From Pseudomonadota bacterium (GTDB lineage Bacteria > Desulfobacterota > Desulfovibrionia > Desulfovibrionales > Desulfovibrionaceae): a DNA stretch of 6,032 nt. The notes below the pieces were generated by a model. That model saw only the letters and a program-made list of their open reading frames with translations, had not been told where the DNA came from and ran no database searches. Of the stretch, positions 5,990 through 6,032 are shown piece by piece. Location of the stretch: contig JAFABC010000001.1 of the NCBI GenBank assembly GCA_023426275.1, forward strand, positions 1 through 6,032. The letters run 5' to 3'. The position numbers and the translations under genes were made by a program. Within the stretch, counting starts at the first letter, position 1, and every line of letters begins with the position of its first letter.

Positions 5990-6012
5990 CCGGGGGGCAT
6001 GATGCCCCCCGG
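5990..6012 (+). terminator. Strong hairpin after the amidase gene, likely terminator
   Basis: A perfect 9-bp inverted repeat (CCGGGGGGC / GCCCCCCGG) encloses loop ATGAT, 16 bases after the amidase stop. It can be extended outward by a G-T and a G-C pair (5989/6013, 5988/6014). The + strand continues with CCCCCTC and no T-run. On the - strand the hairpin is followed by a moderately T-rich stretch about 20 bases on, so it could serve transcription from either side. The window ends 20 bases later with no further gene visible. Confidence 0.55.
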
Positions 6013-6032
6013 TCCCCCTCGAAAAGAAGGGC

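Noticed and set aside
5979..5998. A second hairpin (GCCTCC / GGGGGC) competing with the one at 5990-6012, as an antiterminator switch
   Set aside because: The alternative stem is only about 6 bp with a G-T pair and is much weaker than the 9-bp perfect stem. There is no reason to expect regulation after the last gene.

Overview
The window is a GC-rich stretch with all recognisable genes on the + strand. It reads as a Gram-negative bacterial chromosome, most likely a Desulfovibrio-type sulfate reducer. That lineage call is inference from base composition, codon use and the style of the FlgO-like, tandem-receiver and MTH1187-type proteins. No rRNA, tRNA, CRISPR array, insertion sequence or phage gene was seen.

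Layout. Bases 1-108 are the Ala/Pro-rich C-terminal end of a gene that begins outside the window. It is followed after 13 bases by a small exported FlgO-domain protein (122-775). A perfect 10-bp GC hairpin then separates this pair from a three-gene cluster: a response regulator made of two receiver domains and nothing else (853-1641), the bifunctional peptidoglycan synthase PbpC/PBP1c (1650-3968), and a 97-residue MTH1187-family thiamine-binding protein (3987-4280). Gaps of 8 and 18 bases suggest these three are co-transcribed. A 149-base intergenic region with a second strong hairpin leads to an unrecognised three-helix membrane protein (4430-5161). An exported Amidase_3-type N-acetylmuramoyl-L-alanine amidase follows (5203-5973), and a third strong hairpin closes the window.

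How the genes may work together. PbpC polymerises and may crosslink peptidoglycan, and the amidase cleaves the stem peptide from muramic acid, so the window holds one wall-building and one wall-cutting enzyme. The FlgO-like protein is also an envelope protein. The tandem receiver protein looks like the front half of the familiar REC-REC-GGDEF diguanylate cyclases but stops where the GGDEF domain would begin. It probably acts by protein-protein contact or as a phosphate sink. I see no sequence evidence that these genes form a new defined system. The most open questions are the role of the 243-residue membrane protein and of the output-less double receiver beside pbpC.
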